From: Echinicola strongylocentroti
GTDB lineage: Bacteria; Bacteroidota; Bacteroidia; Cytophagales; Cyclobacteriaceae
DNA: 64,000 bases
Assembly (NCBI RefSeq): GCF_003260975.1
Contig: NZ_CP030041.1
Span: 3,147,001-3,211,000, forward strand
Reading direction: 5' to 3'
In this document: positions 53,823 to 62,171 of the stretch, piece by piece
Layout of the letters: each line of letters begins with the position of its first letter
Position numbering within the stretch: position 1 is the first letter of the stretch
Program-made: the position numbers and the translations under genes
The notes under the pieces: generated by a model
Database searches by the model: none
The model's input: the letters and a program-made list of their open reading frames with translations, nothing else
Told to the model about the DNA's origin: nothing

Positions 53823-55765
53823 TTGGGAATATAATCGGTTTGAAATCGGACGGTCAGCACTTCTTGTAGTTGATGGATGGGTGCAAAGGCGTTTTTGAGC
53901 AATTGCCGCTGCAGCTTGCCCAGTGACCGTGGTGTGATGTACCGCCCGGATGTGCCACTGGCGATGCCCTCCAAAGCCCTCAGTCGCAAAAATATCTCAT
54001 ACGCACTGGCCGCCTCTTCATAAAGCGCTGCATTCTGCGGTTCCAGCGTAGCGAGCTTCTCAAAACGATCAAAGGTATTGTTGATGCCCAGTACCTTATG
54101 GCTAAGAATCAGCAGCCGTGCCGCATCTGCCAAGGGCATCATTGCCCGCAGCTTAATATCAAACTGATCCTTATGCTCTCCTGATTTTTCGACGATGAAG
54201 TTCTTGAAAAACCCGAGTGGAGGAGGATTGAGCAAAGCGTTTTTTGCCAAAAATCCCAAAAAGGTTTTACGCTCTTCAATGACTTGATAGATATGATGCG
54301 TCATCTCTTCTGCTAGGGACGTAGTACCATAAACGGCCCTAAAATCAAAGAAAATCGTCGCTTTCATCAAGGAAACCTCATCTGGTAGGTTTACCCAATG
54401 GCTAAAATAGTCCTTCCACACAGAAAGTGGCTGGCACCATTCAGGGTTGTTGGCCATCACCTCACTGGGACAGGGATGAAAGCCACAGGCAATCAACGTC
54501 TGGATGACCTCTTGGGACAGTGCTTCAAAATACGCTTTGGTACGTGGCAATTTATCATTCTCTACGTCTCCAAAGACCAGGGCATTGTCCAAGTCGGTTC
54601 TCAGTAACTGCTCCTGTCGGCCTTCACTTCCCAGTGACAGGAAGCAAAACGGGACCTTGCACTCTTCTGGATAATCCTTGTCCACCTTCTCTTTCGCCAG
54701 TAGGACGGCTCTTTTTATAATCACATCATTGATCTCTGACAAGATACTCGCAACAAAATCAATGGCCACTTCATTTTCCAAGAAGTAGCCCAACAAGGTC
54801 TCTGCACGGTCGCGGATGCCCTTCATTTCCTGCACATCCCAAGTATTCATGAGCCCATGAATGAGCACCGCAGGACTGTTGCCATGCGAAAGGAACACGT
54901 CATGATCCGAGACGATACCGGTGATTTTGCTACCGTCTGTACCATCTTCCGTTAGGATCAAATGATGCAGGTGATTCTTGATCATGGTCAGGTAAATGGT
55001 AGGGAAATCAGATTGATGGTGCACGGTCCTCACCGGGCTGGTCATCACCTCTTCCACTTTCACTTCGAAGGGAATTCCTGCGGCCACCACGCGGTTACGC
55101 ATATCCTTATCGGTAATAATTCCAGTTGGGAAGCCATCACTATCCACAATCACAATCGATCCCACGTCTTTCTCCTGCATCAGTTGCGCAGCCTTTCCTA
55201 TGGATGTGCCGTGGTCACAGCTGAGTACTTCTGTGGGAAAATTCAGGTTGCCTTTCTCCATAAACAGGGAAAGGCCATGGTCTGAAGTGGCATCCTTGAG
55301 CAGCTTTCTGGCTTTTTGGGACTGGGACAGGTCTGTGCGTACGACCACCTGTCCTGCCGCAAATCCCGCCGCAAAGTACAGGCTGACCTCACTGTTCTCC
55401 TTCAGCACCTTATCAAAAACATCTACTGGAACAGCATAAAGCAGACTGTCTTCTGCCACATAGCCGTTGAGCACGTAAGGACGTCGACCGAGCAAAGCCA
55501 GTACTCCAAAAACCTCTCCTTCATCACAATAATCTTTGACCACCATTTTTCCAGCATCTTCCTCTGTGAGATAGACGGAGCCTTCCTTCAGCACAAAAAA
55601 GTGGGGACTGGCCGGGTTGCCTTTTTTGAATATGTATTCTCCTTTGGTATAGTACATCAGCTCCACCTCCCGTGCGACATCGGTTAACAATTCATCCGAA
55701 AGAAAACTGAATGGTGGGAATCGGTGGAGAAATTCCTTTACCCTATTGACAATGACATTGGACAT
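53819..55765 (-). CDS. cNMP-binding / CBS / DUF294 nucleotidyltransferase-like protein
   Basis: A 648-residue cytoplasmic regulator. Order: cyclic-nucleotide-binding-like domain (about 15-130, ILRL-type KKGNPASPHFFVLKEGSVYL, in part NPASPHFFVLKEGSVYL); two CBS domains (about 170-300, with QEKDVGSIVIVDSDGFPTGI, in part VGSIVIVDSDG); DUF294 nucleotidyltransferase-like domain with FLSLGSEGRQEQLLRTDLDN (about 365-390, the GS-x-D-x-D core); and a helical DUF294 C-terminal domain to the end. The combination is known next to acs/actP in gamma-proteobacteria and is thought to sense nucleotides, but its activity is not defined. Here it is coupled to the exonuclease gene and lies two genes from acs. 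Confidence 0.9.
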   Translation of the reverse strand: MSNVIVNRVKEFLHRFPPFSFLSDELLTDVAREVELMYYTKGEYIFKKGNPASPHFFVLKEGSVYLTEEDAGKMVVKDYCDEGEVFGVLALLGRRPYVLNGYVAEDSLLYAVPVDVFDKVLKENSEVSLYFAAGFAAGQVVVRTDLSQSQKARKLLKDATSDHGLSLFMEKGNLNFPTEVLSCDHGTSIGKAAQLMQEKDVGSIVIVDSDGFPTGIITDKDMRNRVVAAGIPFEVKVEEVMTSPVRTVHHQSDFPTIYLTMIKNHLHHLILTEDGTDGSKITGIVSDHDVFLSHGNSPAVLIHGLMNTWDVQEMKGIRDRAETLLGYFLENEVAIDFVASILSEINDVIIKRAVLLAKEKVDKDYPEECKVPFCFLSLGSEGRQEQLLRTDLDNALVFGDVENDKLPRTKAYFEALSQEVIQTLIACGFHPCPSEVMANNPEWCQPLSVWKDYFSHWVNLPDEVSLMKATIFFDFRAVYGTTSLAEEMTHHIYQVIEERKTFLGFLAKNALLNPPPLGFFKNFIVEKSGEHKDQFDIKLRAMMPLADAARLLILSHKVLGINNTFDRFEKLATLEPQNAALYEEAASAYEIFLRLRALEGIASGTSGRYITPRSLGKLQRQLLKNAFAPIHQLQEVLTVRFQTDYIPK

Positions 55766-55784
55766 GGTTATTTGGAAAAGGGCT

Positions 55785-55964
55785 GAATTTAACCCGGATT
55801 ATGCGTTAGGAATTGTAGTGAGAGCTGAGATTGCAAGAAAATCAGTTAGTTTGGAGGCATTAGCGTAGCACCGCTACGGTTATGCCGAAAACTAAAGTGA
55901 AACGGCTGATTTTGAAGCAGTTTAAGGTCGCAACAGATAGGCTAATGCATATTCCGGGTTTAAC
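55785..55964 (-). repeat. Family 1 element, full copy C (180 bp)
   Basis: Ends are GAATTTAACCCGGATTATGC and GCTAATGCATATTCCGGG with TTTAAC. Inside, GGCTGATTTTGAAGCAGTTT and CTTGCAATCTC-type blocks match copies A and B in reverse orientation. It contains the imperfect palindrome GGCATTAGCGTAGCACCGCT, continuing ACGGTTATGCC. It lies 20 bases upstream of the DUF294 start codon, so it may carry part of the promoter region. Confidence 0.9.
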
Positions 55965-56134
55965 GGTGTATAGCCCGATTAGGCAAGCAATCTACTCAAA
56001 AAGTACCGAAAGGAAAAAAATGGTATTGAGTTATGGGATTTGAGACGTGAGATATGAGAAAAGTACAGTGTTGTGCTGGGTCTCTGCCCCAGCCCTGACG
56101 AGCTTGGAGCCGCTGACCCCATTCTAAAGCATTA

Positions 56135-56318
56135 GTAACCTCAGTTCGATTATAAAACCGTCACTGCGAGGCTTAGAGGGGGCTCTGAGCGGGTGGAAGC
56201 CGTGGCAGTCTCAGAATTTGGGGATTGCCACACCCTTTTCCAACCCACATCCTCCTAAAAAGGGTTCGCAATGACGCTTTTTATACTAAAATTAAGTCGA
56301 GCTCAGGTTAGTACTTTA
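56135..56318. repeat. CGTCACTGCGAGG-type repeat with terminal inverted ends
   Basis: GTAACCTCAGTTCGATTATA at one end and TAAGTCGAGCTCAGGTTAG at the other form imperfect inverted ends. Inside, CCGTCACTGCGAGG and GGGATTGCCACACC and CGCAATGACG belong to a repeat type (CGTCATTGCGAG) found in many bacteria. A diverged half copy is near 58588-58630 (ACCTGAGTCCGATAATAAAA). Confidence 0.65.
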
Positions 56319-56379
56319 CAAAAATCGACTCACAGGTTTTAGCTTTGGGCAGTTCCGGTATTTTTTTTATCCTTATAAA

Positions 56380-56413
56380 AGTAAAAAAGCCGTTCCCGGA
56401 AAGGAGCGGCTTT
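56380..56413 (-). terminator. Terminator after acs
   Basis: AAAGCCGTTCC (56386-56396) pairs with GGAGCGGCTTT (56403-56413), with one G-T pair and loop CGGAAA. On the minus strand it is followed by TTTTTTAC. It is 28 bases past the acs stop. Confidence 0.9.
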
Positions 56414-56440
56414 AACTATTTTTTAACTTGGTGATCAGCT

Positions 56441-58339
56441 TTATTCCACTCTTCCTTCGATGATATCCTCTACTACAGCAGGATCCAGCAAGGTGGATGT
56501 ATCGCCCATATTGTCGAAGCTGCCTTCAGCTACTTTTCGCAGGATACGACGCATGATCTTCCCTGATCGGGTTTTTGGCAAGCCTGGTACAATCTGGATT
56601 TTATCCGGCTTGGCGATCGGGCCGATGCTCTTCGTAATGGTGTCTTTGATTTCTCCTATGAGGTTTTCTTCTGTCCTGTTTTTCAGGTCGCAGATCACAT
56701 AGGCGTAGATTCCCTGTCCTTTGACTTCATGTGGATAGCCCACTACCGCTGATTCGATCACTTTAGGGTGCTCGTTAATGGCATTTTCGATTTCTGCAGT
56801 CCCCATTCGGTGTCCGGACACGTTGATCACATCATCTACCCGACCTAGGATCCTGTAGTACCCATCATGGTCGCGCTTCACTCCATCACCGGTAAAATAC
56901 ATCCCTGGATAAGTAGAAAAGTACGTCTGCTTGCACCGTTCATGGTCACCATAGGTAGTTCTCAGCATTCCCGGCCACGGAAACTTGATGCAGAGATTTC
57001 CTTCAACAGCTTTTCCCTTCAGTTCTTTACCCTCTGGATCGACAATGGCCAGCTGCACTCCTGGGAGGGGCATCGTCGCATAAGCAGGCTTGTTGGGTGT
57101 GATCCCTGCGATCGGGGAAACCATGATCCCGCCCGTTTCGGTCTGCCACCAAGTATCCACGATAGGGCATCGGTTTTTGCCAATGTGGGTGTGGTACCAG
57201 TGCCAAGCTTCTTCATTGATAGGCTCTCCTACCGATCCCAGGACTTTTAAGGAATCCAGTTTATAGGGTTCTATGGGCTTGGTACCATGCGCTTCCAGTG
57301 CACGAATGGCCGTAGGGGCGGTGTAGAACTGGTTGACTTGATACTTGTCCACGATGGCCCAAAACCTCCCTGCATCAGGATAAGTCGGCACACCCTCAAA
57401 CATGATGGAAGTAGCTCCCGCCAATAGCGGTCCATAAACAATATAGGAGTGGCCTGTAATCCATCCGATATCCGCTGTACACCAATAAACGTCACCGGGA
57501 GAGTATTGGAAAACATTTTCAAAGGTGTATTTAGAATACACCATATAACCACCTGTGGTGTGTACTACTCCTTTTGGCTTACCTGTAGAACCGGAGGTGT
57601 ACAGGATGAACAACATGTCCTCACTGTCCATTACTTCGGCTTCATTGGTATCCGGCTGCCCTTCGATGACATCATGCCACCAAATGTCGCGGCCTTCCAC
57701 CATGGTCACGTCCTGCTTGGTTCTTTGATAGACAATTACCGTTTCTATGGTACTTGTTTTCTCCAATGCTTCGTCCACCAAATCTTTGACCGCTATCTTT
57801 TTTGTTCCCCGGAAGTTCCCGTCTGAGGTAAGCACTACTTTGGCTTCACAGTCATTGATTCTATCTGCCAGTGCAGAGCTGGAAAAACCGGCAAAAACCA
57901 CCGAATGAACCGCACCAATACGCGCACAGGCGAGCATCGCAATGGCCGCCTCTGGCACCATCGGCATATAGATGATGACCTTGTCTCCCTTTTGGACTCC
58001 CTTCGCCTTTAGCGCATTGGAAAACTTGCAGACCTCATGGTAAAGCTGGCGATAGGTTAGTGTTCTGCCTTCCTCATTGGGGTCGTTGGGTTCCCAGATA
58101 ATAGCCGGGCGATCGCCCATGATAAACAGGTGGCGCTCTAGTATATTTTCGGTGATATTGACTTTCCCATTGACAAACCACTTCACATCAGGGCCTTCAA
58201 AGTCCCATTCCAGCACTTTGTCCCATCGTTTTTTCCAGTGAAAGGAATCGGCGATCCGTGCCCAAAACTGTTCTGGCTCGGCTACGCTTTTTTGATACTC
58301 ATGAAAGTAACCACTTAAGGTGTGAATTCTATCACTCAT
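56441..58339 (-). CDS. acs: Acetyl-CoA synthetase
   Basis: A 632-residue AMP-forming enzyme activating acetate to acetyl-CoA in the cytoplasm. The ACS N-terminal region (WFVNGKVNITENILERH, in part NGKVNITEN) is followed by the P-loop-like YTSGSTGKPKGVVHT (about 250-265), the DTWWQTETGG motif, the hinge GRVDDVINVSGHRMGTAE and the catalytic Lys594 in TRSGKIMRR, the known site of inhibitory acetylation. Length and motifs are complete. Together with the ActP-like symporter pair upstream and the DUF294/exonuclease pair downstream it makes an acetate-use module. No CrbS/CrbR two-component genes are in the window. Confidence 0.97.
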   Translation of the reverse strand: MSDRIHTLSGYFHEYQKSVAEPEQFWARIADSFHWKKRWDKVLEWDFEGPDVKWFVNGKVNITENILERHLFIMGDRPAIIWEPNDPNEEGRTLTYRQLYHEVCKFSNALKAKGVQKGDKVIIYMPMVPEAAIAMLACARIGAVHSVVFAGFSSSALADRINDCEAKVVLTSDGNFRGTKKIAVKDLVDEALEKTSTIETVIVYQRTKQDVTMVEGRDIWWHDVIEGQPDTNEAEVMDSEDMLFILYTSGSTGKPKGVVHTTGGYMVYSKYTFENVFQYSPGDVYWCTADIGWITGHSYIVYGPLLAGATSIMFEGVPTYPDAGRFWAIVDKYQVNQFYTAPTAIRALEAHGTKPIEPYKLDSLKVLGSVGEPINEEAWHWYHTHIGKNRCPIVDTWWQTETGGIMVSPIAGITPNKPAYATMPLPGVQLAIVDPEGKELKGKAVEGNLCIKFPWPGMLRTTYGDHERCKQTYFSTYPGMYFTGDGVKRDHDGYYRILGRVDDVINVSGHRMGTAEIENAINEHPKVIESAVVGYPHEVKGQGIYAYVICDLKNRTEENLIGEIKDTITKSIGPIAKPDKIQIVPGLPKTRSGKIMRRILRKVAEGSFDNMGDTSTLLDPAVVEDIIEGRVE

Positions 58340-58725
58340 CGTCTAATTATGGTTTTAGGTTTTATTATTAATTCGATTTTACTGCATTGTACGCTACTAG
58401 TATAACGAATTATTTCTATCAACTTATCGAACGTTTGGTAAATATTTGCAGAAAGACCAATTTAATATCCAATAAATATGCTTTGCTAAATCTAAGCAAT
58501 TAATTGATGTTTTCTAGGTAAAAAAAGGAGGATTTAACCAATAATGTCCCATTAAGAAGCCCTTACCGTCCCCATCTAATTTCTTTAACCTGAGTCCGAT
58601 AATAAAATTGATTATCAATCCGTCATTCGAAGGCAGCGACAGCTGTAGGGACCGTTGTTCCGACAGCTATGCTGCGGAACCACTAGTCTTGAGTTTTTAA
58701 CTCAAATCCACTTACTATTTCCAAG
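58340..58725. other. Intergenic region between acs and the symporter
   Basis: The first 130 bases are AT-rich and would hold the acs promoter; no convincing consensus was found. From about 58588, a half copy of the 56.1 kb repeat is followed by GTTCCGACAGCTATGCTGCG with GAAC and TTGAGTTTTTAACTCAA (about 58652-58705), the palindrome pair of the 4 kb and 13 kb repeats. Confidence 0.6.
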
Positions 58726-60429
58726 CTAATGCCCTTGTGCCTGTCCTGCGCCTCTTGGGATTCGGATGTCTTCTACCATCTCCTGCACCGCTTCTGGTGG
58801 TGCAGGTGTTACCCTGGACACTCCAAAACTCACTAGGAAGTTTAGCACCATCCCAATAGACCCGATGCCTTCAGGAGAAATCCCAAACCACCAATGCTCA
58901 GGCGCGAGACTTTCGGCAGGAATGCCAAACAGATCCGTCCCGAACTTGAAGTAGATGATGTAAGAAAGGGTAAATATCAAGCCCACCAGCATGCCCCAGA
59001 TAGCACCTTCCTTGTTCATCCGCTTGGAGAAGATCCCCATAATAATCACCGGAAAAAAAGATGCCGCCGCTAAGCCAAAAGCAAAGGCCACCACTTCAGC
59101 CACAAATCCGGGAGGATTCACCCCAAAATAACCCGCCACGATCACCGCCACGGCGGCGGCCACTCGGGCGATGAACAATTCCTTTTTATCAGAAATACCG
59201 GGGTTGAAGTTTTTGGCCAGGTCCCTGGAGACAGATGTAGAAATCACCAGTAGCAAGCCTGCAGCTGTGGAAAGTGCTGCGGCCATCCCTCCGGCTGCGA
59301 CCAAGCCTACCACCCAATTGGGTAGCTGGGCGATCTCTGGATTGGCAAGTACCATGATGTCTTTGTCAATGGTAAATTCATTCTTGTCTGGATCCGCGAC
59401 GTATTGTACCACGCCATCTTGGTTCTTGTCATTGATCTTGATCAGCTGTGTTTGCTGCCAGTTGTTGACCCACTCTGGAAGGTCATCGATGGGCTTTTCT
59501 GAAACGGACTCTATGGCATTGTAAATACCAAAAGCGGAAATTGCCGGAGCCGTGGTATAGAGAATGGCTATGAATACCAAGGCATATCCTGCGGAAAGCC
59601 GTGCATCTCTTACCCTTGGCACAGTAAAGAATCGGACAATCACATGTGGAAGCCCGGCCGTTCCCACCATAAGGGCCAGCGTGATCGCAAACATGTCTGC
59701 CATGGATTTCTTGCCAGTGGTATAGGCATGAAAACCCAGGTCTGTCAGCACCCCGTCCAGCTTGTCCAGCAAGTACGTCCCGTCTTCTACGGTTCCGCCC
59801 AGACCCAATTGTGGAATCGGATTGCTGGTCAACTGCATGGAGATAAATATCGCCGGGACCATAAAAGCAAAGATCAGCACGCAGTATTGAGCCACTTGGG
59901 TGTAAGTAATGCCTTTCATGCCTCCCAAAACGGCGTAAAAGAACACGATGCACATCCCGATGATCACTCCCGTATTGATGTCCACTTCCAGGTACCTGGA
60001 AAAGACAATGCCCACGCCGCGCATTTGGCCGGCTACATAGGTAAATGAAATGAATATGGCACAAAAAACAGCCACCACCCGGGCTTTATTGGAGTAATAT
60101 CGGTCGCCCACAAAATCAGGTACGGTGAATTTTCCAAATTTGCGCAGGTAGGGTGCCAGCAATAGCGCCAACAATACGTAGCCTCCTGTCCAGCCCATGA
60201 GATAAACAGAACCGTCGTAGCCCATAAAGGAAATCAATCCTGCCATGGAGATAAAAGAAGCCGCAGACATCCAGTCAGCGCCGGTTGCCATGCCGTTGGC
60301 CAAGGGAGAAACGCCTCCACCGGCCACGTAGAATTCTTTGGTAGAACCTGCCCGGCTCCAGATCGCAATGCCAATGTATAGGGCAAAAGAAAGCCCTACA
60401 AGTATATAAGTCCAAGTTAAAATATCCAT
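58726..60429 (-). CDS. VC_2705-type sodium/solute symporter, ActP-like
   Basis: A 567-residue inner-membrane transporter of the SSS family, about 13 helices. Features are STKEFYVAGGGVSPLANGMA (in part EFYVAGGGVSP), the sodium-site start ADWMSAASFISMAGLI, GGMKGITYTQVAQYCVL and AAALSTAAGLLLVISTSVSRD. A periplasmic or loop insert of about 90 residues (about 310-370) includes DKNQDGVVQYVADPDKNEF, a calcium-binding-like DxNxDG. Paired with the DUF4212 subunit 36 bases upstream it fits the two-part VC_2705 symporters. Context beside acs makes acetate or a similar short acid the likely cargo; transport is not proven. Confidence 0.93.
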   Translation of the reverse strand: MDILTWTYILVGLSFALYIGIAIWSRAGSTKEFYVAGGGVSPLANGMATGADWMSAASFISMAGLISFMGYDGSVYLMGWTGGYVLLALLLAPYLRKFGKFTVPDFVGDRYYSNKARVVAVFCAIFISFTYVAGQMRGVGIVFSRYLEVDINTGVIIGMCIVFFYAVLGGMKGITYTQVAQYCVLIFAFMVPAIFISMQLTSNPIPQLGLGGTVEDGTYLLDKLDGVLTDLGFHAYTTGKKSMADMFAITLALMVGTAGLPHVIVRFFTVPRVRDARLSAGYALVFIAILYTTAPAISAFGIYNAIESVSEKPIDDLPEWVNNWQQTQLIKINDKNQDGVVQYVADPDKNEFTIDKDIMVLANPEIAQLPNWVVGLVAAGGMAAALSTAAGLLLVISTSVSRDLAKNFNPGISDKKELFIARVAAAVAVIVAGYFGVNPPGFVAEVVAFAFGLAAASFFPVIIMGIFSKRMNKEGAIWGMLVGLIFTLSYIIYFKFGTDLFGIPAESLAPEHWWFGISPEGIGSIGMVLNFLVSFGVSRVTPAPPEAVQEMVEDIRIPRGAGQAQGH

Positions 60430-60465
60430 TGTTGAGAAGGTTGTGGTTGGGGAAAGTGGTAAAAA

Positions 60466-60732
60466 TTATTCGTGTACATCAAATTCGCGGTCTAGCTTAT
60501 TGAGCAGCCAGACGTACACAAAAATCAAGATCACAAAAACATAAATGGCTCCTTGCTGTGCAAACCAAAAGCCGAGCTTAAAGCCCCCTAGTTGCACCTT
60601 GTTTAAAACATCGACGAGCAAAATGCCACATCCGAAGGAAACGGTAAACCAAACAGCCAAAAGGGAAAGTAAAATCTTTACATTTCGCCTCCAGTAGGCC
60701 TTCATTTTTTCTTGTTGACTCATGTCAGGCAT
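60466..60732 (-). CDS. DUF4212 symporter small subunit
   Basis: An 88-residue membrane protein with two helices (about 20-42 and 56-78), preceded by KAYWRRNVKILLSLLAVWF and ending LLNKLDREFDVHE, the typical DUF4212/sodium-symporter small-subunit pattern. A start at MSQQEKMKAY, three codons later, is equally possible. It directly precedes the large subunit gene. It has the same place that YjcH (DUF485) has before ActP in E. coli, though the families differ. Confidence 0.9.
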   Translation of the reverse strand: MPDMSQQEKMKAYWRRNVKILLSLLAVWFTVSFGCGILLVDVLNKVQLGGFKLGFWFAQQGAIYVFVILIFVYVWLLNKLDREFDVHE

Positions 60733-60998
60733 TGATTATTATGGGTTGTACTGATGAATATGCATGGATAATTCAGAAAAGTAAACGGAGCAATATCCAA
60801 CCATGCCAATCACAGATGGATTAAACCGATTCTTTTCAGTTTATTAATTAACGATAAAATGCCCGATAATCCAGTGGTATTCAAAATATTTTTTTGCCGC
60901 ACCATCACACTACAGTACAATCAACAAAGCGGTCTCATCGGTAAATTGTAGCGTTTGGTCACTTGAATACGTATTGGTCAGTACAGCATCCAAATGTT
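60733..60998. other. Leader region shared by DUF4212 and the broken lipoprotein gene
   Basis: AT-rich, no gene and no repeat seen. It probably holds divergent promoters. Confidence 0.4.
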
Positions 60999-61268
60999 AT
61001 GATGAAAATTATCCAGTTGAAATTAAAGGTTCTTTCCATTTTAATGGTGGCAACAGTAAGATGCTCTAAAGACTGTGAGCCACCACTTGCTGCCTGTAAT
61101 GAGGCTCCTCCAAACGATGATTTATGTCAAGCCTACTTTGAAAGCTGGTTTTATTGCAGTTTCAAACCTTTCCTCATGCAGGCAAACTCCTCCTTTTCTA
61201 GCTGCCAACATTCTTTTTGGCTAGTATTTCGTCAAACAAGCCTGCCTTCTTGCCTACCCGCTTTTTAA
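60999..61268 (+). pseudogene. Kunitz/BPTI-like lipoprotein truncated by repeats
   Basis: ATG 60999 opens a signal-like N-terminus (MMKIIQLKLKVLSILMVATV with Cys at about 21). It then has CEPPLAACNEAPPNDDLC and QAYFESWFY, matching the first part of Bacteroidota lipoproteins that carry a Kunitz-like inhibitor domain (C...PP..D.C.AYF..WFY). The expected second half with its last cysteines is missing. After SWFY the frame runs into TTGCAGTTTCAAACCTT (61154-61170), an internal piece of family 1, and then family 2, and stops at 61268. The gene is therefore a 5' fragment; the short chain may still be made. Confidence 0.6.
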
Positions 61269-61408
61269 TTTCTTAACGCCCAATATCTGCAAGGCGGATC
61301 CATTTCATACATAAAAAAAAAAGGCCATGGATTAAAACCATAATTCTCTCAGTGGACGATCCGTGTTGGAACATCTTCTTAACTAAACGACATTGATAAA
61401 CCGGGTTA
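61154..61408. repeat. Family 2 copy B nested in a family 1 element
   Basis: TTGCAGTTTCAAACCTT (61154-61170) equals family 1 copy A at 27063-27079. Family 2 runs from about 61166 to 61397 (match to 27421-27691), ending TTAACTAAACGACATTGAT. Then ATAAACCGGGTTAAA (61395-61408) is the family 1 right end. The family 1 parts flank family 2, as if family 2 had inserted or recombined into it. Confidence 0.7.
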
Positions 61409-61485
61409 AAACGAACCGAAACCAGTTGGGGCTTTCCAATTCGCCGTGTTTTCCCTTATCTTTGGGCTGGACTAGGAAAAGAGAC

Positions 61486-62169
61486 ATGTTAAAGAAAGAG
61501 CGCTACCAAGCATTTATTGACCATTTTTCCACGCACATGCCTGCAGCCGAGACGGAACTTCAGTATGAAACGCCGTTTCAGTTATTAGTAGCAGTCATCT
61601 TAAGTGCTCAATGTACCGATAAGCGTATCAATATGGTCACGCCCGCTATTTTCCGGGATTTCCCTACGCCCGAGCATTTGGCAGCCGCTGACTTTGACGA
61701 GCTTTTTCCCTATATCAAATCAGTGTCCTACCCCAACAACAAAACCAAACACCTGCTGGGCATGGCCAAAATGCTGGTGGAGGATTTTGACAGTGAAATT
61801 CCGGATACCGTCAAAGAGCTGATCAAACTGCCAGGGGTGGGGCGGAAGACCGCCAATGTCATCACATCAGTGGTCTGGAACCAGCCCAATATGGCGGTGG
61901 ATACCCATGTTTTTCGAGTTTCCAAGCGCCTTGGACTGGTGCCACAGAATGCCAAAACCCCGCTGGAGGTAGAAAAACAGCTGATCAAACACATTCCCAA
62001 AGAACATATCCATGTGGCTCATCACTGGCTGATCCTACATGGCCGCTATGTCTGTTTGGCCAGAAGCCCGAAGTGTGCCGAGTGTGAGATCACGCACTTT
62101 TGTCGGTATTATGAAAAGAACCAAGCCAAAATAGAAGCTGAAAAAGACTTGCTTCCCAAAAGAAAATAG
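61486..62169 (+). CDS. nth: Endonuclease III
   Basis: A 227-residue DNA glycosylase/AP lyase that removes oxidised pyrimidines. I use ATG 61486 (MLKKERYQAF), where the E. coli protein begins in alignment; the longer frame from 61393 reads repeat-derived sequence. Motifs are ILSAQCTDKRIN, the helix-hairpin-helix LPGVGRKTANV with catalytic Lys, and the essential Asp in AVDTHVFRV. A [4Fe-4S] site C-x6-C-x2-C-x5-C is seen in CLARSPKCAECEITHFC. All are intact. The asnB start lies two bases after its stop, so both are likely on one transcript that enters the polysaccharide-type genes beyond. Confidence 0.96.
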   Translation: MLKKERYQAFIDHFSTHMPAAETELQYETPFQLLVAVILSAQCTDKRINMVTPAIFRDFPTPEHLAAADFDELFPYIKSVSYPNNKTKHLLGMAKMLVEDFDSEIPDTVKELIKLPGVGRKTANVITSVVWNQPNMAVDTHVFRVSKRLGLVPQNAKTPLEVEKQLIKHIPKEHIHVAHHWLILHGRYVCLARSPKCAECEITHFCRYYEKNQAKIEAEKDLLPKRK

Positions 62170-62171
62170 CC

